From: Hyphomicrobiales bacterium | GTDB taxonomy: Bacteria > Pseudomonadota > Alphaproteobacteria > Rhizobiales > Beijerinckiaceae | Reading direction: 5' to 3' | DNA: 64,000 nucleotides | Assembly (NCBI GenBank): GCA_930633495.1 | Contig: CAKNFJ010000001.1 | Span: forward strand, 1,674,001 to 1,738,000 | Part shown: positions 14,996 to 23,227 of the stretch, piece after piece | Layout: each line of letters begins with the position of its first letter | Numbering within the stretch: the first letter of the stretch is position 1 | Made by a program: the position numbers and the translations under genes | The notes under the pieces: model-generated | Databases searched by the model: none | Told to the model about the DNA's origin: nothing | Seen by the model: the letters and a program-made list of their open reading frames with translations, nothing else

Positions 14996-15816
14996 GCGGC
15001 TTTTCTCGCATCCGGCCGGGCTTCGCGCTGGCCAACGTCGCGGCCTGGCTGCTCGCCTTCATCTGGGTGGCGCCACTGCTCTACGCCTTCTGGACGGCGT
15101 TCCACCCGCCGGCCTATGCCGCGCGCTTCGACCTCGCCGCGCCCTGGACGCTGGAGAACTTCGAGCGCGTCTGGCAGGCGGCGCCCTTCGCGCGCTATTT
15201 CCTCAACACCTTCCTGCTGGTGACGCTGATCCTGGTCAGCCAGCTCGTGATCTGCACGCTGGCGGCCTATGCCTTCGTCTGTTTTCCCTTCCGTGGCTCG
15301 AACCTGCTGTTCCTGCTCGTGCTGATCCAGCTGATGATCATGCCCGAGGCGCTGCTGGTCGAGAACTACCGCACCCTCGGCAACATCGGCCTGCTCAACA
15401 CGCTGCTCGGCATGGGCATGCCTTATCTCGCTTCCGCCTTCGGCATCTTCCTGATCCGGCAGACATTCAAGGGCGTGCCGAAGGAGCTGGAGGAGGCGGC
15501 GCGCCTGGAGGGCGCCAATCCGCTCCAGATCCTCTGGCGCGTCTTCATCCCCGTCGCGCGGCCGACCCTGATCGCCTTCGGACTGGTGACGGTCAGCTAC
15601 CATTGGAACAACTTTCTCTGGCCGCTGGTGGTCTCGAACTCTGTCGAGGTCCGGCCGATCACCGTCGGCCTGCAGGTCTTCGCCACGGTCGAACAGGGCG
15701 TCGACTGGAGCCTGGTGACGGCCGCGACGCTGCTTTCGGTCGCACCGCTGCTCTGCGCCTTCCTGATCTTCCAGCGCCAGTTCGTGCAAAGCTTCATGCG
15801 AGCCGGCATCCGGTGA
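14992..15816 (+). CDS. ABC permease, UgpE-like (cassette A)
   Basis: A 274-residue second permease, MalG/UgpE type. The ATG at 14992 overlaps the stop of the previous permease (ATGA); the longer open frame upstream is out of context. Six membrane segments are visible, starting with FALANVAAWLLAFIWVAPLL, and the EAA loop is EEAARLEGANPLQILWRVFI. The conserved tail VQSFMRAGIR ends the protein. Ten bases separate it from the phosphoesterase gene, keeping the hydrolase in the transport operon. Confidence 0.88.
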   Translation: MSGFSRIRPGFALANVAAWLLAFIWVAPLLYAFWTAFHPPAYAARFDLAAPWTLENFERVWQAAPFARYFLNTFLLVTLILVSQLVICTLAAYAFVCFPFRGSNLLFLLVLIQLMIMPEALLVENYRTLGNIGLLNTLLGMGMPYLASAFGIFLIRQTFKGVPKELEEAARLEGANPLQILWRVFIPVARPTLIAFGLVTVSYHWNNFLWPLVVSNSVEVRPITVGLQVFATVEQGVDWSLVTAATLLSVAPLLCAFLIFQRQFVQSFMRAGIR

Positions 15817-15826
15817 AGACGGGGGC

Positions 15827-16612
15827 ATGACCATGCTGATCGCCCATATCTCGGATTTCCACGTCTTCGCGGACCGGAAGGAAACCCATCTCGTCCGCGA
15901 CGATGCGGAAGCTGCAGCCCGGAAGGTCGTGGCCGATCTCGCCGCCTTCCGGCCGGCGCTCGACGGCATCGTCCTGACGGGTGACCTGACCGATGGCGGC
16001 TCGGAAACCGATTACGCCCTGCTGAAGGACATCCTGGCCGCGCTGACCTGCCCGGTCTTCGTCCTGCCCGGCAATCACGACAAGCGCGTCACCCTGCGGG
16101 CCGCCTTCGGCGACAATCTGCCTTTCGCGCCTGACGGCTTCCTTCATTACGAGGCACGGCTGGATCATATCCGCATCCTCGCGCTCGACACGCTGGTGGA
16201 GGGGCGCGGCGAAGGCCGGCTCTGCGCCGAGCGGCAGGCCTGGGCGGCCGCGCGCCTCGCCGAACCGCATGACGGCCCGACCATCGTCGCGATGCATCAC
16301 CCGCCCTTCCCGACCGGCATCGTCGCGCTCGATGTCGCGACGCTGGTCGAGGGTGCCGAGGAGCTTGGCCGCATGGTCCGCGATGCGCCCTCCGACATCC
16401 GCATCCTCTGCGGCCATGTCCACCGCCCGGTGCAGGCCAATTGGAACGGCCGCTTCGCCGCGATCGGCGGCAGCCCCGCCTTCCAGATCGGCCTCGACCT
16501 CAGCGGCCAGGCCGAGGAGCCCGGGCTGGTGCGCGAGCCCTATTGCTATTTCATCCATCGCTTCGACGACCGCGGCGATGTCTCCATGCACACACGCTAC
16601 GTCCAGATCTGA
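15827..16612 (+). CDS. Calcineurin-type metallophosphoesterase, probable phosphodiesterase (cassette A)
   Basis: A 261-residue cytoplasmic enzyme with all metal-binding motifs of the class III phosphodiesterase (CpdA/GpdQ) group: DFH near residues 10-12, GDLTDGG from 52, GNHD at 82-85, HH at 157-158 and GHVH at 196-199. Members hydrolyse cyclic nucleotides or glycerophosphodiesters using two metal ions. No signal peptide is seen. Position between the importer and an IMPase-family gene argues that it cleaves the imported phosphodiester inside the cell, rather than turning over cAMP. In cassette B the same slot holds an unrelated fold (52240-53082), which supports that reading. Confidence 0.85.
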   Translation: MTMLIAHISDFHVFADRKETHLVRDDAEAAARKVVADLAAFRPALDGIVLTGDLTDGGSETDYALLKDILAALTCPVFVLPGNHDKRVTLRAAFGDNLPFAPDGFLHYEARLDHIRILALDTLVEGRGEGRLCAERQAWAAARLAEPHDGPTIVAMHHPPFPTGIVALDVATLVEGAEELGRMVRDAPSDIRILCGHVHRPVQANWNGRFAAIGGSPAFQIGLDLSGQAEEPGLVREPYCYFIHRFDDRGDVSMHTRYVQI

Positions 16613-16616
16613 TGTC

Positions 16617-17414
16617 ATGAGCCTACCTTCCGCCGCCGACCAGGACGCCGTCGAAACGCTCTCGCGCGAGGCCGGCGCTCTCGCGCTCGACCATTTCGCG
16701 CGCGTCGCCAACCTACCCGTTACGATGAAGGGACATCTCGACCTCGTGACGGAGGCCGACCAGGCAGTCGAACGCTTCATCGCCGCGGGCTTGCGCCGGC
16801 TCTTCCCGGAGGACGGCGTGCTCGGCGAGGAAGGCAGCGGTCAGGACAGCCGCAGCGGGCGCCTCTGGGTGGTAGACCCAATCGACGGAACCGCGAATTT
16901 CGTGCGCGGCAACGATCAATGGGCGGTCTCGATCGGCCTGTTCGAGGCCGGTCGCCCGCGCTTCGGTATCATCCACCCCCCGGTTCGCGGCCAGCTCTTC
17001 CGTGGCGGTCCCGGGCAACCGGCAACGCTGAACGGGCAGCCCCTGCCCCCCGCCAGACCGCTCGATCCGTCGCGGGCCCTGATCGGCATCAGCCTCCACC
17101 CGGCGACCCCCGTCGAAACCCGCCTCGCCACGATCCGCCACATCATCGGCAAGCTGCGGCTCGACTTCCGCACCTGCGGCGCCTCGACGATCACGCTCAT
17201 GGACATGGCAACGGCCCAGCTCGATGGCTATGTCTGCGACGGCATCGCGAGCTGGGACGTGATGGCGGCGCTGCCGATCCTGGAAAGCCTCAGCTATGCC
17301 TGCTCGCTCGACTGGTCGCGCACGGCGCTGACCGACAAGCTAGGTTTCGTCTGCGGGACAGAAGAATTCCTGCTTGCGATGGAAGAAGTCTGCCCCGTTC
17401 CGCCCAACGCCTAA
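16617..17414 (+). CDS. Inositol-monophosphatase-family phosphatase (cassette A)
   Basis: A 265-residue Mg-dependent phosphomonoesterase of the IMPase/SuhB/HisN superfamily. Metal ligands are in LVTEADQAVE, GEEGSGQ and the hallmark WVVDPIDGTANF; ASWDVMAALPI near the C-terminus is the second metal-site motif. The ATG follows the phosphodiesterase stop by 4 bases. It probably removes phosphate from the monoester released by that enzyme. HisN or SuhB housekeeping roles are possible for the family but unlikely at this position. A similar but diverged paralogue ends cassette B at 53079-53903. Confidence 0.85.
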   Translation: MSLPSAADQDAVETLSREAGALALDHFARVANLPVTMKGHLDLVTEADQAVERFIAAGLRRLFPEDGVLGEEGSGQDSRSGRLWVVDPIDGTANFVRGNDQWAVSIGLFEAGRPRFGIIHPPVRGQLFRGGPGQPATLNGQPLPPARPLDPSRALIGISLHPATPVETRLATIRHIIGKLRLDFRTCGASTITLMDMATAQLDGYVCDGIASWDVMAALPILESLSYACSLDWSRTALTDKLGFVCGTEEFLLAMEEVCPVPPNA

Positions 17415-17513
17415 GGGGCGATGAGCCTTACAATGACCGCGCCCTGACCTGCCTGCACTGCGCCATAAGACGCAGCATCAGCCATACCGCGCCGGAATTC
17501 TCAGGCGCGAAGG

Positions 17514-17545
17514 GCCACGGCCGCGCCGAGCAGCGCGGCCATGGC
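17514..17545. terminator. Convergent intergenic hairpin
   Basis: GGCCGCGC (17519-17526) and GCGCGGCC (17533-17540) form a perfect stem with loop CGAGCA, extended by GCCA/TGGC beyond one mismatch. It lies between convergent genes and could end both transcripts. There is no T-tract. Confidence 0.5.
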
Positions 17546-17572
17546 ACAAGGCCGGCGCAGCCGAAGCCGATA

Positions 17573-19036
17573 TCAGCCCAGCCCGCCGATATGGAACGAC
17601 TTGATCGAGAGATATTCCTCGATGCCGTATTTCGAGCCCTCTCGGCCGATGCCGGATTGCTTGACGCCCCCGAAGGGCGCGGCCTCGATCGAAACCGAGC
17701 CCGTATTCAAGCCCACCATGCCGAATTCGAGCTGCTCCGCGACCCGCCAGGCACGGTTGAGATCGCTGGTGAAATAGTAGGAGGCGAGGCCGTAGGGCGT
17801 GGCATTCGCGATCTCGACCGCCTCGCGCTCGTCCCTGAAACGGAAGAGCGGGGCGACCGGCCCGAAGGTCTCCTCGCTCGCCAGCGCCATCCCGATCGTG
17901 GCTCCGCCGAGCACGGTCGGCGCGGCGAAGAGTTCGCCCTGCGCCGCCTTCGCGCTGGCCAGCAGCATCGCGCCCTTCGCCCGGGCGTCCTCGATATGGC
18001 GCTCGACCTTATCGACCGCCGCCTTGTTGATGAGCGGGCCGATGGTGACGCCCTCCTCCAGACCGTTGCCGACCACGAGCTTCGAGACGGCCGCCGAGAG
18101 CTTGTCGGCGAAGCGATCGTAGATGCCGTCCTGCACGAGCACGCGGTTGGCGCAGACGCAGGTCTGGCCGCTGTTGCGGAACTTGCTGGCCATCAGCCCC
18201 GCGACGGCGAGGTCGATATCGGCATCGTCGAAGACCAGAAAAGGTGCGTTGCCGCCGAGCTCGAAGCTGACCCGCTTCATCGTGTCGGCGCATTGCTGCA
18301 TCAGGAGCTGGCCGACGCGGGTCGAGCCGGTGAAGGAGAGCTTGCGCACGCTCATGCTGGAGGTCAGTTCGCCCCCGATCTCCTGCGGCAGGCCGGTCAG
18401 CACGCTGACGATGCCCTTCGGGATACCGGCCCGCTCGGCCAGGACCGCGAGCGCCAAGGCCGAATAAGGCGTCAGCTCCGAGGGCTTGATGACGATTGGG
18501 CAGCCGGCGGCAAGCGCCGGGCCGGCCTTGCGGGTGATCATCGCCGCCGGGAAGTTCCAGGGCGTGATCGCGGCGGCGACGCCCACCGGCTCCTTCAGCA
18601 CGATGATGCGGCGGTCGCTGGTGGGGGCGGGAATCGTGTCGCCGTAGATGCGCCGGGATTCTTCCGCGAACCATTTCAGGAAACCGGCGGCGTAGCGCAC
18701 CTCGCCGCGCGCCTCGGCGAGCGGCTTGCCCTGCTCGACCGTCATGATGACCGCGAGATCCTCGAGATGGTCGAGCATGAGATCGTGCCAGATCTCGATC
18801 AGCCGGCCGCGCTCCGCGCTCGGGAGGGCGCGCCAGCCGGAGAAGGCCTTCTCGGCCGCTGCGATGGCGGCTTGCGTCTCGCTGCGGCCCAGCGCCGGCA
18901 CCGTGCCGACCATCTCCCGCGTCGCCGGATTGACGACCGTCAGCGTCGCTCCGTTCGCGGCGCCGATCCATTCGCCGCCGACATAGGCCTGCTCGCGGAA
19001 CAGGGACGGATCCTTCAGGCGTGCGGCGATGCTCAT
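17573..19036 (-). CDS. gabD: NAD(P)-dependent succinate-semialdehyde dehydrogenase
   Basis: A 487-residue aldehyde dehydrogenase. The start ATG at 19036 has GGAGG 6 bases upstream; a 94-codon in-frame extension has no ALDH character. PWNFPAAMITRKAGPALAAG is the cofactor and oxyanion region, VSFELGGNAPFLVFDDAD contains the general-base Glu, and FRNSGQTCVCANRVLVQDG holds the catalytic Cys within the GQTCVCANR segment typical of GabD. It oxidises succinic semialdehyde to succinate, the last step of 4-aminobutyrate breakdown. No gabT is nearby. Related semialdehydes (for example glutarate semialdehyde) cannot be excluded. Confidence 0.85.
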   Translation of the reverse strand: MSIAARLKDPSLFREQAYVGGEWIGAANGATLTVVNPATREMVGTVPALGRSETQAAIAAAEKAFSGWRALPSAERGRLIEIWHDLMLDHLEDLAVIMTVEQGKPLAEARGEVRYAAGFLKWFAEESRRIYGDTIPAPTSDRRIIVLKEPVGVAAAITPWNFPAAMITRKAGPALAAGCPIVIKPSELTPYSALALAVLAERAGIPKGIVSVLTGLPQEIGGELTSSMSVRKLSFTGSTRVGQLLMQQCADTMKRVSFELGGNAPFLVFDDADIDLAVAGLMASKFRNSGQTCVCANRVLVQDGIYDRFADKLSAAVSKLVVGNGLEEGVTIGPLINKAAVDKVERHIEDARAKGAMLLASAKAAQGELFAAPTVLGGATIGMALASEETFGPVAPLFRFRDEREAVEIANATPYGLASYYFTSDLNRAWRVAEQLEFGMVGLNTGSVSIEAAPFGGVKQSGIGREGSKYGIEEYLSIKSFHIGGLG

Positions 19037-19658
19037 CGTATCCTCCAGGGCGGTTAGCCCATGATCATGCGGATCGGCAGCAGGGAATACCGAGAGAACG
19101 CGGCCTGCGCCACTTCCTACCGAGTTTGCGGTGATTCCGGCAGCTTCTGCTTCGCCGCCGACGACTGCGCCTGCCGGGTTCGGGAGGAGAATGGCGCGAG
19201 CCTGCTTCGGAACCTCAAGCAACGAGGCAGGCAGAGGCGGAGACGATCGGATCAGAGCAGCCTCGACCGTCCTGCCCTCCGGCAACCGGCCCGAACCCGT
19301 CGACGCGCCGCGCCGCAAGGCCGTCCGAGCTTGGTTTACTGGTAAAATTTTAACAAGAGGCTACCCTGCCAGCCGCGCCCCGCTCCACCGACCTGTATCA
19401 GGGTAACGTAAGGAAACGGCCGAGCAAGTGGGGCTGTTGTCGGCATGGATTGCGACCTGCTCCAGGGCTGGTGTTCCCGCGACGCCTGCGAGGCCGAACG
19501 GCTACCGGGCGCGCTCGAGAACATTCCGCCCGTCGGCGATCCTCCGACGGAGCGACATCGCACGACATCCGCAAGCAGTTTCGCAAGTCACCTTACGAAT
19601 TAACGCCACCACTTCACTTCGTCGAAGCCTGCCCCGGCGCAGGCCCAAGGGGGATTCG
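19037..19658. other. Long divergent intergenic region without a supported gene
   Basis: Between gabD and the globin-coupled receptor, 622 bases hold only open frames of skewed composition that I do not accept. The one AT-rich patch (19331-19356) contains a dyad TTTAC-TG-GTAAA (19336-19347), which could be part of a promoter or operator. AAGGGGGA near 19648-19655 is the ribosome site of the receptor gene. Nothing else recognisable was seen. Confidence 0.45.
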
Positions 19659-21185
19659 ATGTCGAACTCGGACGATCTCACACAACGCCTCGCCTTCATG
19701 AAACTCGGAGCGGACGAGCGCCAGCGCATCCGCAGCGTCGAGAAGGTCATCGTCGATGCGCTTCCCGGCGCGCTCGATGCCTTTTATGCCCAGGTGAAAG
19801 CCTATCCCGAGACGCGCGCCTTCTTCGGCAACCAGGCGCAGATCGACGGGGCCAAGAACCGGCAGGTCTCGCATTGGGACCGGATCGCCAAGGGCCAGTT
19901 CGACCAGGACTATGTCGCCGCCGTCACGCGCGTCGGCGAGGTCCATGCGCGGATCGGGCTGGAGCCGCGCTGGTATATCGGCGGCTATGCGCTGCTGCTC
20001 TCGCAACTGATCGGCAAGGTGCTGGAAGCGCGCTGGCCGAAGAGCACCTTCGGCTCCAGGCTGCCAGGCGCGGAGGACCGATCGGCGGAAATCGGCGCGA
20101 TCGTCAAGGCCGCGCTCCTCGACATGGACTATGCCATCTCCGTCTATCTCGAAGCGTCCGAGGCCGCGCGGCTGAAGGCCGAGGCCGAGGCGAAAGCCAT
20201 CGAGCAGGCCAAGGCGGCCGAGCGCGAGAAGGCCGTGGCCCTCGTCAGCGAAGGCATGGCGGCACTGGCGAGCGGCGATCTGAGCTTCCGCATGACCCAG
20301 GATATCCCGGCGGAATACGCCCAGATCCGCGATCACTTCAACGACGCCATGGGGCGGCTCGGCGAGATGGTGACCACGATCAAGGCAAGCTCCGCGGCCA
20401 TCGCGGGCTCATCCCATGAGATCAACGACGGCGCTGCCAACCTTTCCGCGCGAACCGAAGAGCAGGCCTCCGCGCTCGAGGAGACCGCCGCGACGACCGA
20501 GCAGCTCGCAGCCTCGGTCAAGACCTCCGCCCAATCGTCGCGGGAATCTGCGGCGCTCGCGGACGAGGCGACGGGCATCGCACGCACCGGCGGCGAGATC
20601 GTCCGCGACGTCGTCGAGGCCATGACGCGGATCGAGGATGCCTCGAAGAAGATTTCGGAGATCACCAGCGTCATCGACGGCATCGCCTTCCAGACCAATC
20701 TCCTGGCCCTCAATGCTGCCGTCGAGGCGGCCCGCGCTGGCGATGCCGGCCGCGGCTTCGCCGTGGTTGCGGCCGAAGTCCGCGCGCTCGCGCAGCGTTC
20801 GGCTGCCGCAGCCAAGGATATCACCGGCCTGATCGGCTCCTCCGATGCCGAGGTGACGGAGGGCGTCCGGCTGGTCCGGCTGGCCGGCGAGACCCTGGAG
20901 AAGATCGTCGATGCGTCCGTCCGCGTCTCCGGCACCGTCAAGGAGATCGCGTCGGCAACCGGCGAGCAGGCCAACGGCATCGAGGAGATGAGCCAGACCG
21001 TCAGCCACATGGACGAGATCACGCAGCGCAACGCCGCCCTGGCCGAGCAAAGCGCGGCGTCGGCGCGCACGCTGATGACGCAGATCGAACGCTTGAGCCA
21101 GCTGGTCTCGGCTTTCCGGACCGGGAGCGAGAATCACGCCGCCAAGCCGGCGAACATCGTGACCCTGCATCGCCAAGCGAGCTGA
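19659..21185 (+). CDS. Soluble globin-coupled chemoreceptor (HemAT-like)
   Basis: A 508-residue protein. The ATG at 19659 is preceded by AAGGGGGA; 77 upstream in-frame codons are rejected. Residues 1-165 are a protoglobin sensor domain: the proximal heme histidine is probably H96 in [11 protein letters not shown], followed by [12 protein letters not shown] helical linker rich in Glu, Ala and Lys (residues 165-200) leads to a chemoreceptor signalling domain whose tip is [20 protein letters not shown], then [20 protein letters not shown]. No membrane segment is present, so it is cytoplasmic and likely senses O2 or another diatomic gas for aerotaxis. No che genes adjoin it. Confidence 0.9.
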   Translation: MSNSDDLTQRLAFMKLGADERQRIRSVEKVIVDALPGALDAFYAQVKAYPETRAFFGNQAQIDGAKNRQVSHWDRIAKGQFDQDYVAAVTRVGEVHARIGLEPRWYIGGYALLLSQLIGKVLEARWPKSTFGSRLPGAEDRSAEIGAIVKAALLDMDYAISVYLEASEAARLKAEAEAKAIEQAKAAEREKAVALVSEGMAALASGDLSFRMTQDIPAEYAQIRDHFNDAMGRLGEMVTTIKASSAAIAGSSHEINDGAANLSARTEEQASALEETAATTEQLAASVKTSAQSSRESAALADEATGIARTGGEIVRDVVEAMTRIEDASKKISEITSVIDGIAFQTNLLALNAAVEAARAGDAGRGFAVVAAEVRALAQRSAAAAKDITGLIGSSDAEVTEGVRLVRLAGETLEKIVDASVRVSGTVKEIASATGEQANGIEEMSQTVSHMDEITQRNAALAEQSAASARTLMTQIERLSQLVSAFRTGSENHAAKPANIVTLHRQAS

Positions 21186-21212
21186 TCGGGCGCCCAGGCG
21201 GGCTCATGAAAC

Positions 21213-21253
21213 AAGGGCTCGAAGGGCTTCGCGGGAGGCCCTCCGAGCCCTTT
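21213..21253 (+). terminator. Terminator after the globin-coupled receptor
   Basis: Outer arms AAGGGCTCG (21213-21221) and CGAGCCCTT (21244-21252) plus inner arms AGGGC/GCCCT make a long GC-rich stem ending in TTT. It starts 28 bases after the stop codon and is a convincing intrinsic terminator. Confidence 0.75.
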
Positions 21254-21333
21254 CGCCATCATGCGATCCGTTGCTGACTTTATCCGTCAGGGGCTTTCAC
21301 GGTTGCACCATCCTTCGGGAAGGCTTCCTGCTA

Positions 21334-21431
21334 GAGCAGTTCCACAATTCTCCGAATCGCGGAACTGCTCCGAGCTCCTGTTCTGCCGCATTTTCTTCAC
21401 GCGAACCGGAGGCCACTTCGCTCGAAAATGC
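21334..21431. repeat. Two-part palindromic intergenic repeat
   Basis: GAGCAGTTCC (21334-21343) and GGAACTGCTC (21361-21370) form the first dyad. GCATTTTC (21388-21395) and GAAAATGC (21424-21431) form the second, around TTCACGCGAACCGGAGG and CACTTCGCTC. The second block matches a dispersed repeat I know from Bradyrhizobium- and Bosea-like genomes. It ends 27 bases before the next start codon, so it lies within that gene's leader. Confidence 0.65.
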
Positions 21432-21458
21432 TCTAAGCAGCAATGCGAGGAGAGCCCC

Positions 21459-22724
21459 ATGTCCCAGGAAGCCCTGTTCGAACGCCTCTGGAACGGCACC
21501 TCACCGATGGAGGAATGGACCGAGGCGGTCTCACACGGCGCCATCACGCCCGTCGCGGACAACATCATCACGGTCCACACCACCTATTTCTGCGGCAGCG
21601 TCACGGCGATCCGCACCACTGACGGGCTCGTGCTGATCGACACGGCCAAGCCGGATACCGCGCAGCGGACGTTCGAGGTGATCCGCTCCTGGGACGACAG
21701 CCCCGTCCACACGGTGATCTACACGCACGGCCATATCGACCACACCAGCGGCATCGCCGTCATCGACGGGGAAGCCGAAGCCCGGGGCCGGCCCCTGCCC
21801 CGCATCGTCGGGCACCGCAACGTCGCGCGGCGGCTGCAGCGCTATGAGGACACGCGAGGCTTCAACAGCATCGCGCAGGGGCAACAATTCAATCTGCCGG
21901 GCTATGTCTATCCGACCGGCCAGCGCCGGCCGGACACGATCTACGACGACACGCTTTCGCTGATGATCGGCGGCGAGCGGATCGAACTCTTCCATGGCCG
22001 CGGCGAAACCGACGACGCGACCATCGTCTGGCTGCCGGAGCGGCGGGTTCTCGCCAGCGGCGACTTCGTCATCTGGGTGTTCCCGAATTCCGGCAATCCC
22101 CGCAAGGTCCAGCGCTACACGGCCGAATGGGCCAATGCGCTGCGCCGGATCGAGAGCCTCAAGCCGGACATCCTGATTCCGGGGCACGGCCCCGTCGTCT
22201 TCGGCGAGCAGCGGGTCTCGCAGATGGTGCGGGACGGCGCCGAAGCGCTGGAACATCTGGTGCGGGAGACGCTCGCGCTCATGAATCGCGGCGCGACGCT
22301 CGACGACATCCTGAGCAGGGTCAAGGTTCCGGCCGCGTATACGTCGAAGCCCTATCTGCTGCCCAAATACGACGACCCGGAATTCCTGGTTCGCGGAATC
22401 TATCACCTCTATGGCGGCTGGTTCGACGGGAACGCCGCGCATCTCAAGCCGGCGCGGGCGGGTGATCTTGCGCGCGAGCTGGCAGAGCTCGCGGGCGGAG
22501 CCGGAAAGCTCGCAGGGCGAGCCGCCACCCTGAGCGAGGCCGGTCAATCCCGGCTCGCCGTCGAACTGGCCGAACTGGCCGGCGCGGCGGCTCCCGATGA
22601 CCGGGAGATTCAGCGCATGCGCGCTGCCGTGCTCGACAAGGCCGTCGAGGGAGAAAGATCGCTGATGGGCAAGGCCTTCCTGGCCGTGTTCGCACGCGAC
22701 GCAACACAAAGATCGCAATCTTGA
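21459..22724 (+). CDS. Metallo-beta-lactamase-fold hydrolase, alkylsulfatase-like
   Basis: A 421-residue protein. The ATG at 21459 follows GCGAGGAGAG; upstream in-frame codons lie in a repeat. The zinc motif THGHIDHTSG (HxHxDH) and the later FHGRGETDDATIVWLPERR and IPGHGPVVFG define the MBL fold. YGGWFDGNAAHLKPA is the hallmark of the alkylsulfatase dimerisation domain of SdsA1/BDS1 enzymes, which cleave alkyl sulfate esters. Those enzymes are over 600 residues with a signal peptide and a C-terminal SCP2-like domain; here both are missing, so this is a short intracellular variant. Substrate uncertain. The locus also carries sulfite dehydrogenase genes about 16 kb away, but a functional link is speculative. 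Confidence 0.78.
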   Translation: MSQEALFERLWNGTSPMEEWTEAVSHGAITPVADNIITVHTTYFCGSVTAIRTTDGLVLIDTAKPDTAQRTFEVIRSWDDSPVHTVIYTHGHIDHTSGIAVIDGEAEARGRPLPRIVGHRNVARRLQRYEDTRGFNSIAQGQQFNLPGYVYPTGQRRPDTIYDDTLSLMIGGERIELFHGRGETDDATIVWLPERRVLASGDFVIWVFPNSGNPRKVQRYTAEWANALRRIESLKPDILIPGHGPVVFGEQRVSQMVRDGAEALEHLVRETLALMNRGATLDDILSRVKVPAAYTSKPYLLPKYDDPEFLVRGIYHLYGGWFDGNAAHLKPARAGDLARELAELAGGAGKLAGRAATLSEAGQSRLAVELAELAGAAAPDDREIQRMRAAVLDKAVEGERSLMGKAFLAVFARDATQRSQS

Positions 22725-22828
22725 AACACGGCGCGTTCGGAAACCTGCAATCCTTGGCCGGCACTCCCGCTTGGCAACCCGCCTGAACGCCGATAACTCT
22801 GAAACGCGGTTTCACTCCCAAGGCGTCC

Positions 22829-23194
22829 ATGACGAGAGGTCGATTCACGGCGATCGCGCACTGTGTCTGGCTCCTGATCGCTGTGGGCATCGCGGCAGGT
22901 TTCGCCCATGCCGCCCCGCCGAAAGCCCTCGCCTTCATCCATGGCGTCTGGCAGGGCGAGGGCCGAGTCATCATTCTGGACACGGAGCGGATGCAGGCCA
23001 ATGCCAGCTCGGAAAAGCCGTTCGAGCGAGCGCCCCTGATCATCCGGAACATGACCGAGCGAATGGTGACGTTCTCGATCGGAGAGCAGCGCTTCATCGG
23101 GCTGTTCGACGGCGATGCGCTGGCGCTGACCGGAGATGGCATGACCGGCACGGTCCGGCTGCTGCGCATGCCCGGACCTGCGCGAAAGAACTGA
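22829..23194 (+). CDS. Small secreted protein of unknown function
   Basis: A 121-residue protein with a clear signal peptide (HCVWLLIAVGIAAGFAHA, cut near residue 28). The mature part, about 93 residues, is predicted beta-rich: FIHGVWQGEGRVIILDTERM, MVTFSIGEQRFIGLFDGDAL. The HGVWQGEG opening resembles small lipocalin-like or calycin beta-barrel starts, but I cannot name a family. The gene stands alone between an alkylsulfatase-like gene and a convergent phosphatidyltransferase gene. Confidence 0.6.
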   Translation: MTRGRFTAIAHCVWLLIAVGIAAGFAHAAPPKALAFIHGVWQGEGRVIILDTERMQANASSEKPFERAPLIIRNMTERMVTFSIGEQRFIGLFDGDALALTGDGMTGTVRLLRMPGPARKN

Positions 23195-23227
23195 GCCTCG
23201 TCTCCGGGCTTTCTGGACGGCGAGGCT
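23194..23227. terminator. Convergent hairpin between small secreted protein and phosphatidyltransferase genes
   Basis: AGCCTCG (23194-23200) and CGAGGCT (23221-23227) are complementary and span the 32-base gap between the convergent stop codons. The loop is 20 bases, so the stem is only moderately convincing. Confidence 0.4.

Noticed and set aside
16919..19057. A 712-codon plus-strand open frame across the IMPase end and gabD
   Set aside because: It crosses a gene end and runs antisense to gabD; composition is not protein-like.
17573..19318. A 581-codon reading of gabD
   Set aside because: The extension has no ALDH homology and the ATG at 19036 has a proper ribosome site.
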